64,000 nucleotides of DNA from JADJOM01 sp963817435. GTDB taxonomy: Bacteria > Gemmatimonadota > Gemmatimonadetes > Gemmatimonadales > GWC2-71-9. Within the stretch, counting starts at the first letter, position 1; each line of letters starts with the position of its first letter. A program made the position numbers and the translations under genes. The notes below the pieces were generated by a model, which was given only the letters and a program-made list of their open reading frames with translations, made no database searches and was not told the DNA's origin. Location: the NCBI GenBank assembly GCA_963817435.1, contig CAWFNY010000001.1, forward strand, positions 1,860,001-1,924,000. The letters are read 5' to 3'. Below, piece after piece: positions 8,449-16,058 of this stretch.

Positions 8449-9678
8449 GTGGCACTGAGTCAACGGATGCGGTGGGGCGTCTCCCTCACCCTGGTGGCCC
8501 TCGGAACGATCGCCTGGTTCACCCTCCGACCCTCTCCCGAGGATGCGGAGGCCGCCGCGCGAACGTCATTCACCTGCATCTTCCCGTGCGGGGATCAGTC
8601 GCTGCGCGACGCGATCCTCAACGTCATCCTCTTCATCCCGCTGGGCTTCGCGCTTCGGCTCTGGCTTCCGGCTGGACGGGCCTGGCTGCTCACCCTGCTT
8701 GCCACCTGCGCGATCGAGTTCACCCAGTACAGCATGCTGCTCGGCCGGGACGCGAGCCTCCGGGACATCCTGACCAACGCACTCGGAGGCGCGATCGGGG
8801 TGGCCCTGGTCAGCCACTGGCGCCCGCTGCTGCTGCCCGATCGGCGGGAGAGCCGGCGGCTCGTGGCCGTGGGCGGGGGACTCTGGCTCATCGTGGTGGC
8901 GGCCACCGCGTGGCTGATCCGGCCCTCGCTGCCCAGCAGCACCTACTGGGGACAGTGGGCGCCCGAGCTGGGACAGTTCGATACCTGGCGCGGCACCCTG
9001 CTCGACGCGCGGGTGCAGGGAGCCCGGATGGCCACCGGGCGGATGACGAACTCGGAGCCGGTGCGCGCCGAGCTGTTGTCGGATTCGGTGCTGGTCGAGG
9101 CCACCATCATCACCGGCCCCGCTCCCGAGAACGTCGCCCCAATCGCCAGCATGTTCGACAGCGAGCAGCGGGAGATCTTCGTGCTCGGCCAGCTCGGCCA
9201 TGCGCTGGTGTTCCGCATCCGCACCGGGATCCGCGCGATCGAGATGGGCGGACAGATGGTGATGCTCGACGATGTGTTCGGTGCGCCGGGCGATTCGTTG
9301 CACGTCTTCGGGGGCGTGGTCCGCGGGCACTGGGTGCTCGCCGCCGAGCGCCGCGGCGCGCGACACGAGGTGCGGCTCCCGTTCAGCGCGGGGCTCCTCT
9401 GGACCGGGCTGACGCCATTCGGGCTGTTCCTCGATTCACACCTGCTCTGGCTCAACGGCCTCTGGCTGGCCGGGCTCCTGATGCCGGTGGGTTACTGGCT
9501 CCGGCGGACCGGCGCATCGCCGCTGGCGATGGCCCTGATCGGCCTCGGCGCGGCACTCGCGCTCGGCGGGATCCAGCTCCTCGCGGGTCTGGCTCTCCCC
9601 CAGCTCCCTGAATGGGCCGGCGCACTGCTCGGAATACCGGCCGGCTGGCTGGTGGCACGGGCCGCGACCAGTCGGTGA
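8449..9678 (+). CDS. VanZ-domain membrane protein with internal LamG-like domain
   Basis: A 409-residue protein. Residues 1-130 form the VanZ-like four-helix unit (TIAWFTLRPSPEDAE, LNVILFIPLGFALRLWLP, IEFTQYSMLLGRDASLRDILTNALGGAIG). After another helix (about 145-160) comes a soluble beta-rich region (about 165-310) with the pattern of a concanavalin/LamG domain (WRGTLLDARVQGARM, VFRIRTGIRAIEMGG). The C-terminus has two or three more helices. VanZ-domain proteins are linked to teicoplanin resistance and envelope phosphate handling, but most are uncharacterised. The GTG start is preceded by GGAG at 8441-8444. It is divergent from the TonB receptor and upstream of the two-component pair. Confidence 0.72.
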   Translation: MALSQRMRWGVSLTLVALGTIAWFTLRPSPEDAEAAARTSFTCIFPCGDQSLRDAILNVILFIPLGFALRLWLPAGRAWLLTLLATCAIEFTQYSMLLGRDASLRDILTNALGGAIGVALVSHWRPLLLPDRRESRRLVAVGGGLWLIVVAATAWLIRPSLPSSTYWGQWAPELGQFDTWRGTLLDARVQGARMATGRMTNSEPVRAELLSDSVLVEATIITGPAPENVAPIASMFDSEQREIFVLGQLGHALVFRIRTGIRAIEMGGQMVMLDDVFGAPGDSLHVFGGVVRGHWVLAAERRGARHEVRLPFSAGLLWTGLTPFGLFLDSHLLWLNGLWLAGLLMPVGYWLRRTGASPLAMALIGLGAALALGGIQLLAGLALPQLPEWAGALLGIPAGWLVARAATSR

Positions 9679-9711
9679 CATCCCCCGCCCCTCGGGGCGG
9701 CGGGCCAACCT

Positions 9712-9717
9712 TAGATT
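9712..9717 (+). promoter_or_regulatory. Putative -10 box (TAGATT) of a leaderless start
   Basis: TAGATT ends 5 nt before ATG 9723, and there is no Shine-Dalgarno between them. That geometry places transcription start at or next to the start codon of the sensor kinase gene. A short GC hairpin (9685-9700) lies just upstream and could end the preceding transcript. Confidence 0.45.
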
Positions 9718-9722
9718 ACCGC

Positions 9723-10928
9723 ATGCCTCTTCCGTATCGCCGCCGGATTCAGTACGCGCTGATCGCGCTCGGCACGGTGCCGACCGCGGTGGCCGTGATC
9801 GGCTGGGCGCTGTCGGTGCGCCCTGCGGCCACCCCGGCCGCGAAGACCAGGGAGGCCATCGAATCCGTCGGCCGGACGGGGCGCACCCTGGTCCAGACGA
9901 TCGATTCGACCCGGCTCGCCCCCGCGGAACGGCGGGCACTCGCCGCGCATGCGCGGGCCCTCAATGAGGCGCTCTCGAAGATCCAGCGGCAGGAGACGCT
10001 CGCCCCCTACTACTCGGCCGCGCTGGCCGGCACCATCCTCGCGCTCGGTGCGCTGGTACTGTACGCCTCGGTCCGGATCGGCGCCTATCTCTCCCGCCAG
10101 CTGACGAAGCCGATCGATGAACTGGTCGGGTGGACGGGGCTCATTCAGCGGGAAGAGCCGCTCCCGCCCGATCTGCATGAAGGCGGGGCGCCGGAACTCG
10201 CCGTGCTGCGCCGGGCGCTCAGGGAAATGGCGAGCGGCCTGGCCGAAGCGCGGAATCGTCAGCTCGAGGCGGAGCGGCTGCGGGCGTTCCGCGAGGTGGC
10301 GCGCCGGGTGGCGCACGAGATGAAGAATCCGCTCACCCCGATCCGTTTCGCCGTGAGTGCGCTGAGCCGCAGCGCGCACCCCGAGCAGCGGGAATCGCTC
10401 GAGGTGCTCCAGGCGGAATCGAGCCGGCTGGAGCAACTGGCGCATGAGTTCACCGAGATGGGGCGGCTGCCGGAGGGACCGGCCGCCGAGGTCGATCTCG
10501 GGGAACTGGTCTCGGAGCTGACGCGGACGGTGCTGCCGCCGGGGGTGTCCGCCGTGCTCGAACTCGACCCCGCCACGCCGAGGATTTCGGGGCACTACGA
10601 ACCGCTGCGCCGGGCGTTCAGCAACCTGCTTCGGAATGCGGTCGAAGCGGGCGGGATCCAGGCCGGCCTGGTGGTGCGCTGCAGTCCGCTCGGCGAGAAC
10701 GGCGCCGAGGTGCGAATCATCGACCATGGGCCGGGCGTCGCGGCGGAACTGCAGGGGCGGCTGTTCGACCCGTATGTCACCGGCGGCAAGGCCGGCGGGA
10801 CGGGGCTGGGCCTGGCGCTGGTGCGCCAGACCATCGAGGCCCATGGTGGGCGGGTGCGGTATGAAGCGACGCCGGGCGGAGGCGCAACCTTCGTCGTGAC
10901 GTTACCGCGCGTGCGCCGGCCCGGGTAA
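9723..10928 (+). CDS. Membrane sensor histidine kinase, NtrY-like
   Basis: About 401 residues. The membrane anchor comprises two helices (about 10-28 and 102-122) flanking a short periplasmic region, followed by a HAMP linker (LTKPIDELVG). The dimerisation domain carries the phosphoacceptor in RVAHEMKNPLTPIRF, which is the NtrY/NtrB-type H-box. The ATPase domain shows N box LLRNAVEAGG, G1 DHGPGV, and G2 GGTGLGLALVRQ. It phosphorylates, by inference, the NtrC-type regulator 9 nt downstream. Gene order kinase, NtrC regulator, barrel and DUF4390 resembles the DUF4390-ntrY-ntrX neighbourhood of proteobacteria. The start at 9723 follows a -10-like box; in-frame sequence further upstream overlaps VanZ and lacks features. 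Confidence 0.85.
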   Translation: MPLPYRRRIQYALIALGTVPTAVAVIGWALSVRPAATPAAKTREAIESVGRTGRTLVQTIDSTRLAPAERRALAAHARALNEALSKIQRQETLAPYYSAALAGTILALGALVLYASVRIGAYLSRQLTKPIDELVGWTGLIQREEPLPPDLHEGGAPELAVLRRALREMASGLAEARNRQLEAERLRAFREVARRVAHEMKNPLTPIRFAVSALSRSAHPEQRESLEVLQAESSRLEQLAHEFTEMGRLPEGPAAEVDLGELVSELTRTVLPPGVSAVLELDPATPRISGHYEPLRRAFSNLLRNAVEAGGIQAGLVVRCSPLGENGAEVRIIDHGPGVAAELQGRLFDPYVTGGKAGGTGLGLALVRQTIEAHGGRVRYEATPGGGATFVVTLPRVRRPG

Positions 10929-10931
10929 TAT
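10926..10931 (+). promoter_or_regulatory. Putative -10 box (TAATAT) of a leaderless start
   Basis: TAATAT lies exactly 6 nt before ATG 10938, overlapping the stop codon region of the kinase gene. No Shine-Dalgarno is present. It would allow the regulator to be transcribed separately from its kinase. Confidence 0.45.
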
Positions 10932-10937
10932 CCATCC

Positions 10938-12323
10938 ATGCCGCATCACATCCTGATCATCGACGACGAGGCCAACATCCGGCGGATGCTCGCCGCGCTG
11001 CTGCGCGCGGAGGGCTTCACCGTCGAGGAGGCCGCCAACGGGCACGCCGGGCTGCTGGTGCTGGAGCGGCTGGAGCCTGACGCGATCTTCCTGGACCTCA
11101 TGATGCCGCCGGGTCCGGACGGGCTGGAGACGCTGACGCAGATCCGGGGCCGCGGGATCGACGCACCGGTGATCATGATGAGCGGCAAGGCGATGCTCGC
11201 CGACGCGGTGCGCGCGACCCAGCTCGGCGCGTTCCAGTTCCTGGAGAAGCCGCTGAGCCCGGAGGCGGTGCTGGTCACGCTGCGGTCCGCCGTCGAGCTG
11301 GGACGGACCCGGCACGAGAACCGGGCGCTCCGTCAGGCACTGGAGACCCGGGAGGAGATGGTCGGCGTGAGCGCGCCGATCCAGCAGATCCGGCAGCTCA
11401 TCGCGCAGGTGGCCCCGACGGATGCCCGGGTGCTGATCACTGGGGAATCGGGCACCGGCAAGGAGCTGGTGGCGGCCGCCATCCACAGGGGCAGCCGCCG
11501 GGCGCGCGACCCGTTCGTCACGGTGAACTGCGCGGCCATTCCGCGCGAGCTGGTGGAATCGGAGATGTTCGGCCACGAGCGGGGCGCGTTCACCGGCGCG
11601 GCGGAGCGCCGGCTGGGCCGGTTCGAACTGGCCGACGGCGGCACGCTCTTCCTCGACGAGATCGGCGACCTGAATCTCGAGGCGCAGGCCAAGCTGCTGC
11701 GCACACTCGAGACCGGGGTGCTGCAGCGGCTGGGTGCGGAGCAGCCCACGCAGGTGAATGTGCGGGTCATCGCAGCCACCAACCGGCGCCTCGACCAGGC
11801 GGTCGCGGCCGGCAGCTTCCGCGAGGACCTGTTCTTCCGGCTCAACATCTTTCCGATCCATATCCCGCCGCTCCGCGAACGGCTCGACGACCTCCCCCTG
11901 CTGGTGGCGCATCTCGCGCAGCGGGTGCGGCCGGGCAAGCCGCAGCAGTACTCCGCGGAGGCGATGGCGCTGCTCCGGGGGTATTCATGGCCCGGCAACA
12001 TCCGCGAGCTCGCCAACCTGATCGAGCGGCTGGCGATTCTCGGCGGCGAGACCATCGGGCCGGACGACGTGCGCATGGTGCTGCCGGAGGGGCGGCTCGG
12101 CGGTGGCGCCGCGCGGCGTGTCGGCGGAGGGCCGCCGGGCGGAGAGGGCGTCCCACTGACGGAAGCGCTCGACGATTACGAACGGGAGCTGATCGGCGCC
12201 GCGCTGCGCACCGCCGATGGCAACGTGGCGGAGGCCGCGCGACTGCTGGTCACCGACCGCGCGAACCTGTACCGGCGGATGAAGCGACTGGGGCTGGTCG
12301 CCAGGGGAGAGACCATTGCCTAG
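10938..12323 (+). CDS. Sigma54-dependent response regulator, NtrC family (intact)
   Basis: A 461-residue regulator: receiver domain (DDE at 9-11, phosphoacceptor D53 in FLDLMMPP, K at 104), AAA+ domain and C-terminal Fis-type helix-turn-helix (GNVAEAARLLVTDRANLYRRM). The AAA+ unit is complete. It has Walker A GESGTGKE at 169-176, the sigma54-contact loop GAFTGA at 216-221, Walker B FLDEIGD with D240/E241, sensor RVIAATNR, and arginine finger region REDLFFRLN. It should therefore activate RNA polymerase containing sigma54. The cognate kinase is directly upstream. Its targets are not visible here, although the outer-membrane barrel that overlaps its stop codon is a natural candidate. Confidence 0.92.
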   Translation: MPHHILIIDDEANIRRMLAALLRAEGFTVEEAANGHAGLLVLERLEPDAIFLDLMMPPGPDGLETLTQIRGRGIDAPVIMMSGKAMLADAVRATQLGAFQFLEKPLSPEAVLVTLRSAVELGRTRHENRALRQALETREEMVGVSAPIQQIRQLIAQVAPTDARVLITGESGTGKELVAAAIHRGSRRARDPFVTVNCAAIPRELVESEMFGHERGAFTGAAERRLGRFELADGGTLFLDEIGDLNLEAQAKLLRTLETGVLQRLGAEQPTQVNVRVIAATNRRLDQAVAAGSFREDLFFRLNIFPIHIPPLRERLDDLPLLVAHLAQRVRPGKPQQYSAEAMALLRGYSWPGNIRELANLIERLAILGGETIGPDDVRMVLPEGRLGGGAARRVGGGPPGGEGVPLTEALDDYERELIGAALRTADGNVAEAARLLVTDRANLYRRMKRLGLVARGETIA

Positions 12324-14127
12324 CAAACTACGGGGAAGAGTGAAGAGGGAAGAGGGAAGGGGTGGCCTCTGCGGCTTCCTCTTCTCCTCTTCGTTCTTCC
12401 CTCTTCCCTTGCCGTTCCTGCTCCTCTCCTGCCTGGCCCCCGCGCTTCGGGCCCAGGACAGCGTGATGGTGATCAACCCCGACGAGCCCGGGGCGGACTC
12501 GGCGGCCCTCGGACTGCCGCCGGATGTGCTCGCCGAACTGCTCGACACCTGGAATGACAGCGCGACGGTGCGGCTGCCCGGCGGGCTCATGCTGCCGGCC
12601 GGCGCGCATCTCGGCGGTTCGATCGCCGTGCTGCGGGGGACGCTGCGCGTCGCGGGAGAGGTCGAGGGCCGGCTCACCGTCATCAATGGCGACCTGGTCA
12701 TCCTGCCGGGGGGCGTGGTGCGGGGCGCGGTGCTGGTGGCCGGCGGCCGCATGACGGTCCAGGAGGGAGGCACCCACGAGGGCCCGCTCCGGGTCTACTG
12801 GGACGCCGCACCGGTGGCGCGACAGTCCGACGGCGACCTCGCCGTGCGGGAGCGGCGCCGGGGCATCGGCGAGCTGGCGACGGCGGAGCGGACCTTCGGC
12901 AGCGGGCACATCCGCACCACGATCCGCCTGACAACGACCCAGACCTACAACCGCATCGAGGGGCTGGGACTGGTGTTCGGGCCGGCCTTCGAGTGGCGCC
13001 CGACGCGCGCCCTCGCGGCGACGCTCGACCTGCGCGGCATCCTCCGCACCGCCCCCGACCCTTCCCCCTTCCGCCGCGACCTCGGCTGGCTGATCCGCAC
13101 CGACTGGCGGTTCCACGGGCAGCGGGGCTTCGGCGTCGGCGCACGCACCTTCTCGGTGATCGCGGGGATCGAGGAGCAGACCCTGCCGCGCGACGAGATC
13201 GGCTGGAACGCCTTTCTCTTCCAGCGCGACAACCGGGACTATTTCTCGAGCGAGGGCGTAGGCGGCAGCGGCTACGTCTACCTGACGAAGCGGCTCCGGC
13301 TCGACGCCGGGATCCGCTACGAGAAGCAGGGCTCGGTCCGCGCGAACGACCCGTGGAGCCTGTTCCGCAACGCCGACCGGTGGCGCCCGAACCCGCTGAT
13401 CGACGACGGTCACTACACGACCGTTGGCGGCAGCCTCGAGTACGATTCGCGCAACGCGCGGAACGGCGCCTCGTCGGGATGGTGGCTGCGCGGCGGAGTG
13501 GAGCACACGGCCAGCAACGATGCCGCCCCGGTGGCGCTGCCGGTGACGGTGCGGAGCGCGATCCCCACGCGCAACTACGGTTTCGGACGGTTCACGCTCG
13601 ATCTCCGGCGCTACAACCGGCTGAGCCCGGAGATCAACCTGAATTTCCGGGTCTGGGCCGGTGGCTGGCTGTCCGGCGATCCCCTGCCCCTCCAGAAACG
13701 ACTCTCCCTTGGCGGCGCCGACCTCCTGCCGGGCTATGCCTTCCGCGCGCTCGACTGCGCTCCGGCGGGGTTCAGCGATCCGGCCCATCCCGCTCTCTGC
13801 GACCGCGCGCTCATCACCCAGATGGAGTTCCGCCACCGGCTGAAGTTCCGCGCGGGCTACACCGTGCGTGACGCCAACCACCGGGAACTCGACCGGTTCC
13901 TCGGGATCGAAGACCCCGACCTGGTGATCCTCGGCGATGCCGGCTCGGCGTGGCTCGCGGGTGATGGTCCGGGCAAGGTGCCGAGCGACCGCATCCGGTC
14001 GATCAGCGAATGGAAGGCGGACGTCGGCGTGGGCATCGACGCGGGCGGCATCGCGCTGTACCTGGTCAAGGCGGTCACCGATGGTGAGCCGCTTCGCGTG
14101 TATCTGCGACTTGAACGACGGTTCTAG
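12316..14127 (+). CDS. Outer-membrane beta-barrel (Omp85-like) with bactofilin-like N-terminal repeats
   Basis: A 603-residue protein. A signal peptide (about 20-46, ending ALRAQ) precedes a short right-handed beta-helix of hexad repeats (about 85-150: MLPAGAHLGGSIAVLRGTL, VEGRLTVINGDLVILPGGV, RGAVLVAGG) that resembles bactofilin or polymer-forming domains. Residues about 190-603 form a barrel: alternating aromatic strands, the Omp85/surface-antigen signature LSLGGADLLPGYAFRAL, and a terminal RRF ending in Phe. The start is TTG at 12316, overlapping the regulator stop by 8 nt. The signal peptide hydrophobic core is encoded by one arm of a GGGAAGA-type inverted repeat, so it may be a later addition. 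Function is not established. Confidence 0.72.
   Translation: MPSKLRGRVKREEGRGGLCGFLFSSSFFPLPLPFLLLSCLAPALRAQDSVMVINPDEPGADSAALGLPPDVLAELLDTWNDSATVRLPGGLMLPAGAHLGGSIAVLRGTLRVAGEVEGRLTVINGDLVILPGGVVRGAVLVAGGRMTVQEGGTHEGPLRVYWDAAPVARQSDGDLAVRERRRGIGELATAERTFGSGHIRTTIRLTTTQTYNRIEGLGLVFGPAFEWRPTRALAATLDLRGILRTAPDPSPFRRDLGWLIRTDWRFHGQRGFGVGARTFSVIAGIEEQTLPRDEIGWNAFLFQRDNRDYFSSEGVGGSGYVYLTKRLRLDAGIRYEKQGSVRANDPWSLFRNADRWRPNPLIDDGHYTTVGGSLEYDSRNARNGASSGWWLRGGVEHTASNDAAPVALPVTVRSAIPTRNYGFGRFTLDLRRYNRLSPEINLNFRVWAGGWLSGDPLPLQKRLSLGGADLLPGYAFRALDCAPAGFSDPAHPALCDRALITQMEFRHRLKFRAGYTVRDANHRELDRFLGIEDPDLVILGDAGSAWLAGDGPGKVPSDRIRSISEWKADVGVGIDAGGIALYLVKAVTDGEPLRVYLRLERRF
12343..12411. repeat. GGGAAGA-type dispersed inverted repeat inside the barrel gene signal peptide
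   Basis: The left arm is GAAGAGGGAAGAGGGAAGG-like (12343-12360) and the right arm CTTCCCTCTTCCCTT (about 12396-12410). The arms are complementary, with an interior that again contains CTTCCTCTTCTCCTCTTC. The same purine/pyrimidine repeat occurs between mscL and the HerA-like gene at 21297-21344. Here it lies at the very start of a coding sequence, between the upstream stop codon and the mature protein. Confidence 0.7.
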
Positions 14128-14130
14128 GCG

Positions 14131-14817
14131 GTGAGGTTCGGTGCCGGGACACGGTGGCTGGGGAACGCGGGGCGGCTCCGCGCCTACCCGCCTCGGCTGC
14201 GCTCCCTCCTCGGGCTGCTGCTGCTCCTCGCCGGTGCCCGGTCCGCGGCCGCGCAGGACAGCGCCGCGGTACGGCTCGATCTCACCCTCGCCGGCACCGC
14301 CCGCGACCCGCTGGTCAGCACCCGGAACCTGCTCGAGGACACCCCGTGGCTCTCGGCCCTCAGGCAGGGGCTGCCGGTGCGGCTCCAGTACCGGCTCGAG
14401 ATCTGGCGCTCGCGCGAGGCCTGGCTGGACGAAGTGCAGCGGCAGATCGAATGGACGGTGGTGATCCGCCACGAACCGCTGCTGGACCAGTTCTCGGTGG
14501 TGCGACTGCTCCCCAACGGGGTGCGACGCAACGTGTACGGCACGCCCGGCGCACTGGCGGCGGCGCTGGGGGTGCCGGTGCGCTTCACCGTGGCGCCCAG
14601 GGAGCCGGGCACCTTCTACTACGCCGCTTCGCTCGCGGTCACCACGCTCTCCGATTCCGATCTCGACCAGTTCGAACGGATCCTGCGTGGGGAACTCGAC
14701 CCCGCGAACGGTGAAGGAGGGACACTGCTGCAGCGGGCACGACGGCTGGTGCTCAGGCTGGCGGGACTGCCGACGGCGAACCTGACGGCGCGGTCGGAAT
14801 CGTTCGAAGTGAAGTGA
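14131..14817 (+). CDS. DUF4390-family secreted/periplasmic protein
   Basis: A 228-residue protein with a signal peptide (LRSLLGLLLLLAGARSAAAQD), then a compact beta-rich domain. Conserved-looking blocks are LEDTPWLSALRQGLPVRLQYRLEIWRSREAW, EWTVVIRHEPLLDQFSV and a C-terminal segment DSDLDQFERILRGE. The pattern of a long strand pair around LPVRLQYRLEIWR fits DUF4390, a family of unknown function often encoded next to NtrY-like kinases. The GTG start at 14131 is 3 nt after the barrel gene stop, so it is the last gene of the kinase-regulator-barrel operon. Periplasmic location is inferred from the signal peptide; role is unknown. Confidence 0.75.
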   Translation: MRFGAGTRWLGNAGRLRAYPPRLRSLLGLLLLLAGARSAAAQDSAAVRLDLTLAGTARDPLVSTRNLLEDTPWLSALRQGLPVRLQYRLEIWRSREAWLDEVQRQIEWTVVIRHEPLLDQFSVVRLLPNGVRRNVYGTPGALAAALGVPVRFTVAPREPGTFYYAASLAVTTLSDSDLDQFERILRGELDPANGEGGTLLQRARRLVLRLAGLPTANLTARSESFEVK

Positions 14818-14832
14818 GGGGTTGAGCACGTT

Positions 14833-14923
14833 GTCATCCCGAGCGAAGCGAGGGATCTCTTGAGGGTAGGCGCCCTGCCTTCCCTGGAGAGATCCCTCGG
14901 TCGCTCCGCTCCCTCGGGATGAC
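14833..14923. repeat. GTCATCCCGAGCGAAGCGAGGGATCT-type inverted repeat
   Basis: The left arm 14833-14860 begins GTCATCCCGAGCGAAGCGAG and the right arm 14888-14923 ends CCCTCGGGATGAC. The outer 10-11 bases at each end are perfectly complementary, with partially matching centres. This sequence type is a widespread intergenic repeat in many bacterial genomes, including Acidobacteria and Gemmatimonadota. Here it sits between convergent genes (DUF4390 and HNH) and probably serves as, or has replaced, a bidirectional terminator. Confidence 0.8.
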
Positions 14924-14961
14924 ATCCTCTGGAGGGTCGCGGGAATTGGTGGCGAATGGAC

Positions 14962-15543
14962 CTACCGGGAGTGTGCCTCCGCAGTGACGGTCCCGCCACC
15001 GATCGCCTTCAGGGCTTCAGTACCATAGAAGAGCCGAATGTACTTCGACTGGGTCATCGTCAGGCGGCGGACCGCCCACGAGAGGTGCACGAAGTGCGGC
15101 TCGTGCGGGTGGGTGAGCGGATGCATCCCGCACTCCTCCGGCAGCCGGTTGCCCTTGCGGGTGTTGCAGGTGGAGCAGGCGGTGACCACGTTGGTCCACT
15201 CGTTCGAACCGCCGCGGGAGAGCGGCATGAGGTGGTCCCGGGTGAGACATTCGCGGGGCCGCAGCTCGAGATGGGACCGGTGGCAGTACTGGCAGCGGTA
15301 GGCGTCGCGGGCGAAGAGAAAGGTGTTGGTGACCTGGCGGCGGAACCGGCGGGGGACGTGCACGAACTTGACGAGACGGATGATCGCCGGTTTGGGGAGG
15401 ACGAGGCGCTCACTACGCACCACGTCCGCCCCCTCCGCTTCGACAATCTCGGCCTTGCCTTCGATCACCAGTCTCAGGGCCCGGCGCACGGGCACCATGG
15501 TGAGGGGCTCGAACGACGCGTTTAACGCCAGACAGCGCACCAT
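14962..15543 (-). CDS. HNH endonuclease-family protein
   Basis: A 193-residue HNH nuclease of the stand-alone bacterial type. A small N-terminal domain begins MVRCLALNASFEPLTMVPV and is followed by a helical RRFRRQV segment. The HNH core has CQYC at 84-87, DH at 103-104 (LTRDHLMPLSRGGSNEWTNVV) and a second zinc pair CSTC at 123-126 with NTRKG. Both zinc knuckles and the catalytic His are present. AGGAG lies 4-5 nt before ATG 15543. Proteins of this family are near-universal singletons in many phyla and are not restriction enzymes by context; a repair or RNA role is possible but unproven. It is transcribed after argR with a 71-nt gap. Confidence 0.85.
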   Translation of the reverse strand: MVRCLALNASFEPLTMVPVRRALRLVIEGKAEIVEAEGADVVRSERLVLPKPAIIRLVKFVHVPRRFRRQVTNTFLFARDAYRCQYCHRSHLELRPRECLTRDHLMPLSRGGSNEWTNVVTACSTCNTRKGNRLPEECGMHPLTHPHEPHFVHLSWAVRRLTMTQSKYIRLFYGTEALKAIGGGTVTAEAHSR

Positions 15544-15614
15544 TTCACTCCTGCTGTGCAGAACACTTTCCAATCGTAGCGGCCCCCCCGCCCGGGGCGC
15601 AAGCAAGCGGCCGG

Positions 15615-16058
15615 TCACCCGGTCATGGCGGCCAGCCGCACCTCCACCAACTGCCGCATCCGGGGGTTCTTCGCGATGATCAGCAGGGTGTCATCGCCGG
15701 CGAGGGTGCCGATGATTTCCTTCCAGTCGGCCTGGTCGAGCGCCGCCGCGACGGCCGGGGCTCCCCCCGTGACGGTCTTGATCACAATGAGGGGGCCCGT
15801 GCCTTCGATGCTGACCAGCAGGGCCGGAAGGACCTGGCCGAGATCAGGGCGCAAGGAGCCCTCGTGGGGATTGGCGTAGAAGGAGCCGCCCTGCGGATCA
15901 ACCAGCTTGGCGAGACCCAGCTCGCGGATGTCCCGGGACAGCGTCGCCTGGGTCACCAGGATGCCTTCCGCGGCGAGCGCCTCGCGGAGCCCGTCCTGAC
16001 TCTCGATGCGCTTTTCGCGAACGGTGCGAACAATGGCGGCGTGGCGCTGCAGTTTCAT
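15615..16058 (-). CDS. argR: Arginine repressor ArgR
   Basis: A 147-residue regulator. The N-terminal winged helix (about 1-70) contains the recognition segment TQATLSRDIRELGLAKL. The C-terminal hexamerisation and arginine-binding domain (about 80-147) contains GAPAVAAALDQADWKEIIGTLAGDDTLLII, where the GDDT loop contacts arginine. Length and motifs match typical ArgR. Its ATG forms an ATGA overlap with the stop of the amidohydrolase, so it is the third gene of a PBP1A-amidohydrolase-argR operon. No arginine biosynthesis gene and no obvious ARG box are in the window, so its targets lie elsewhere. Confidence 0.93.
   Translation of the reverse strand: MKLQRHAAIVRTVREKRIESQDGLREALAAEGILVTQATLSRDIRELGLAKLVDPQGGSFYANPHEGSLRPDLGQVLPALLVSIEGTGPLIVIKTVTGGAPAVAAALDQADWKEIIGTLAGDDTLLIIAKNPRMRQLVEVRLAAMTG

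Noticed and set aside
14833..14923. Insertion sequence or MITE
   Set aside because: No target-site duplication or transposase-type termini could be seen; it matches a widespread dispersed intergenic repeat instead.
12328..14925. Long minus-strand open frame of about 865 codons opposite the barrel and DUF4390 genes
   Set aside because: High-GC antisense shadow: Arg/His/Pro-rich, no motifs, and opposite well-supported coding genes.
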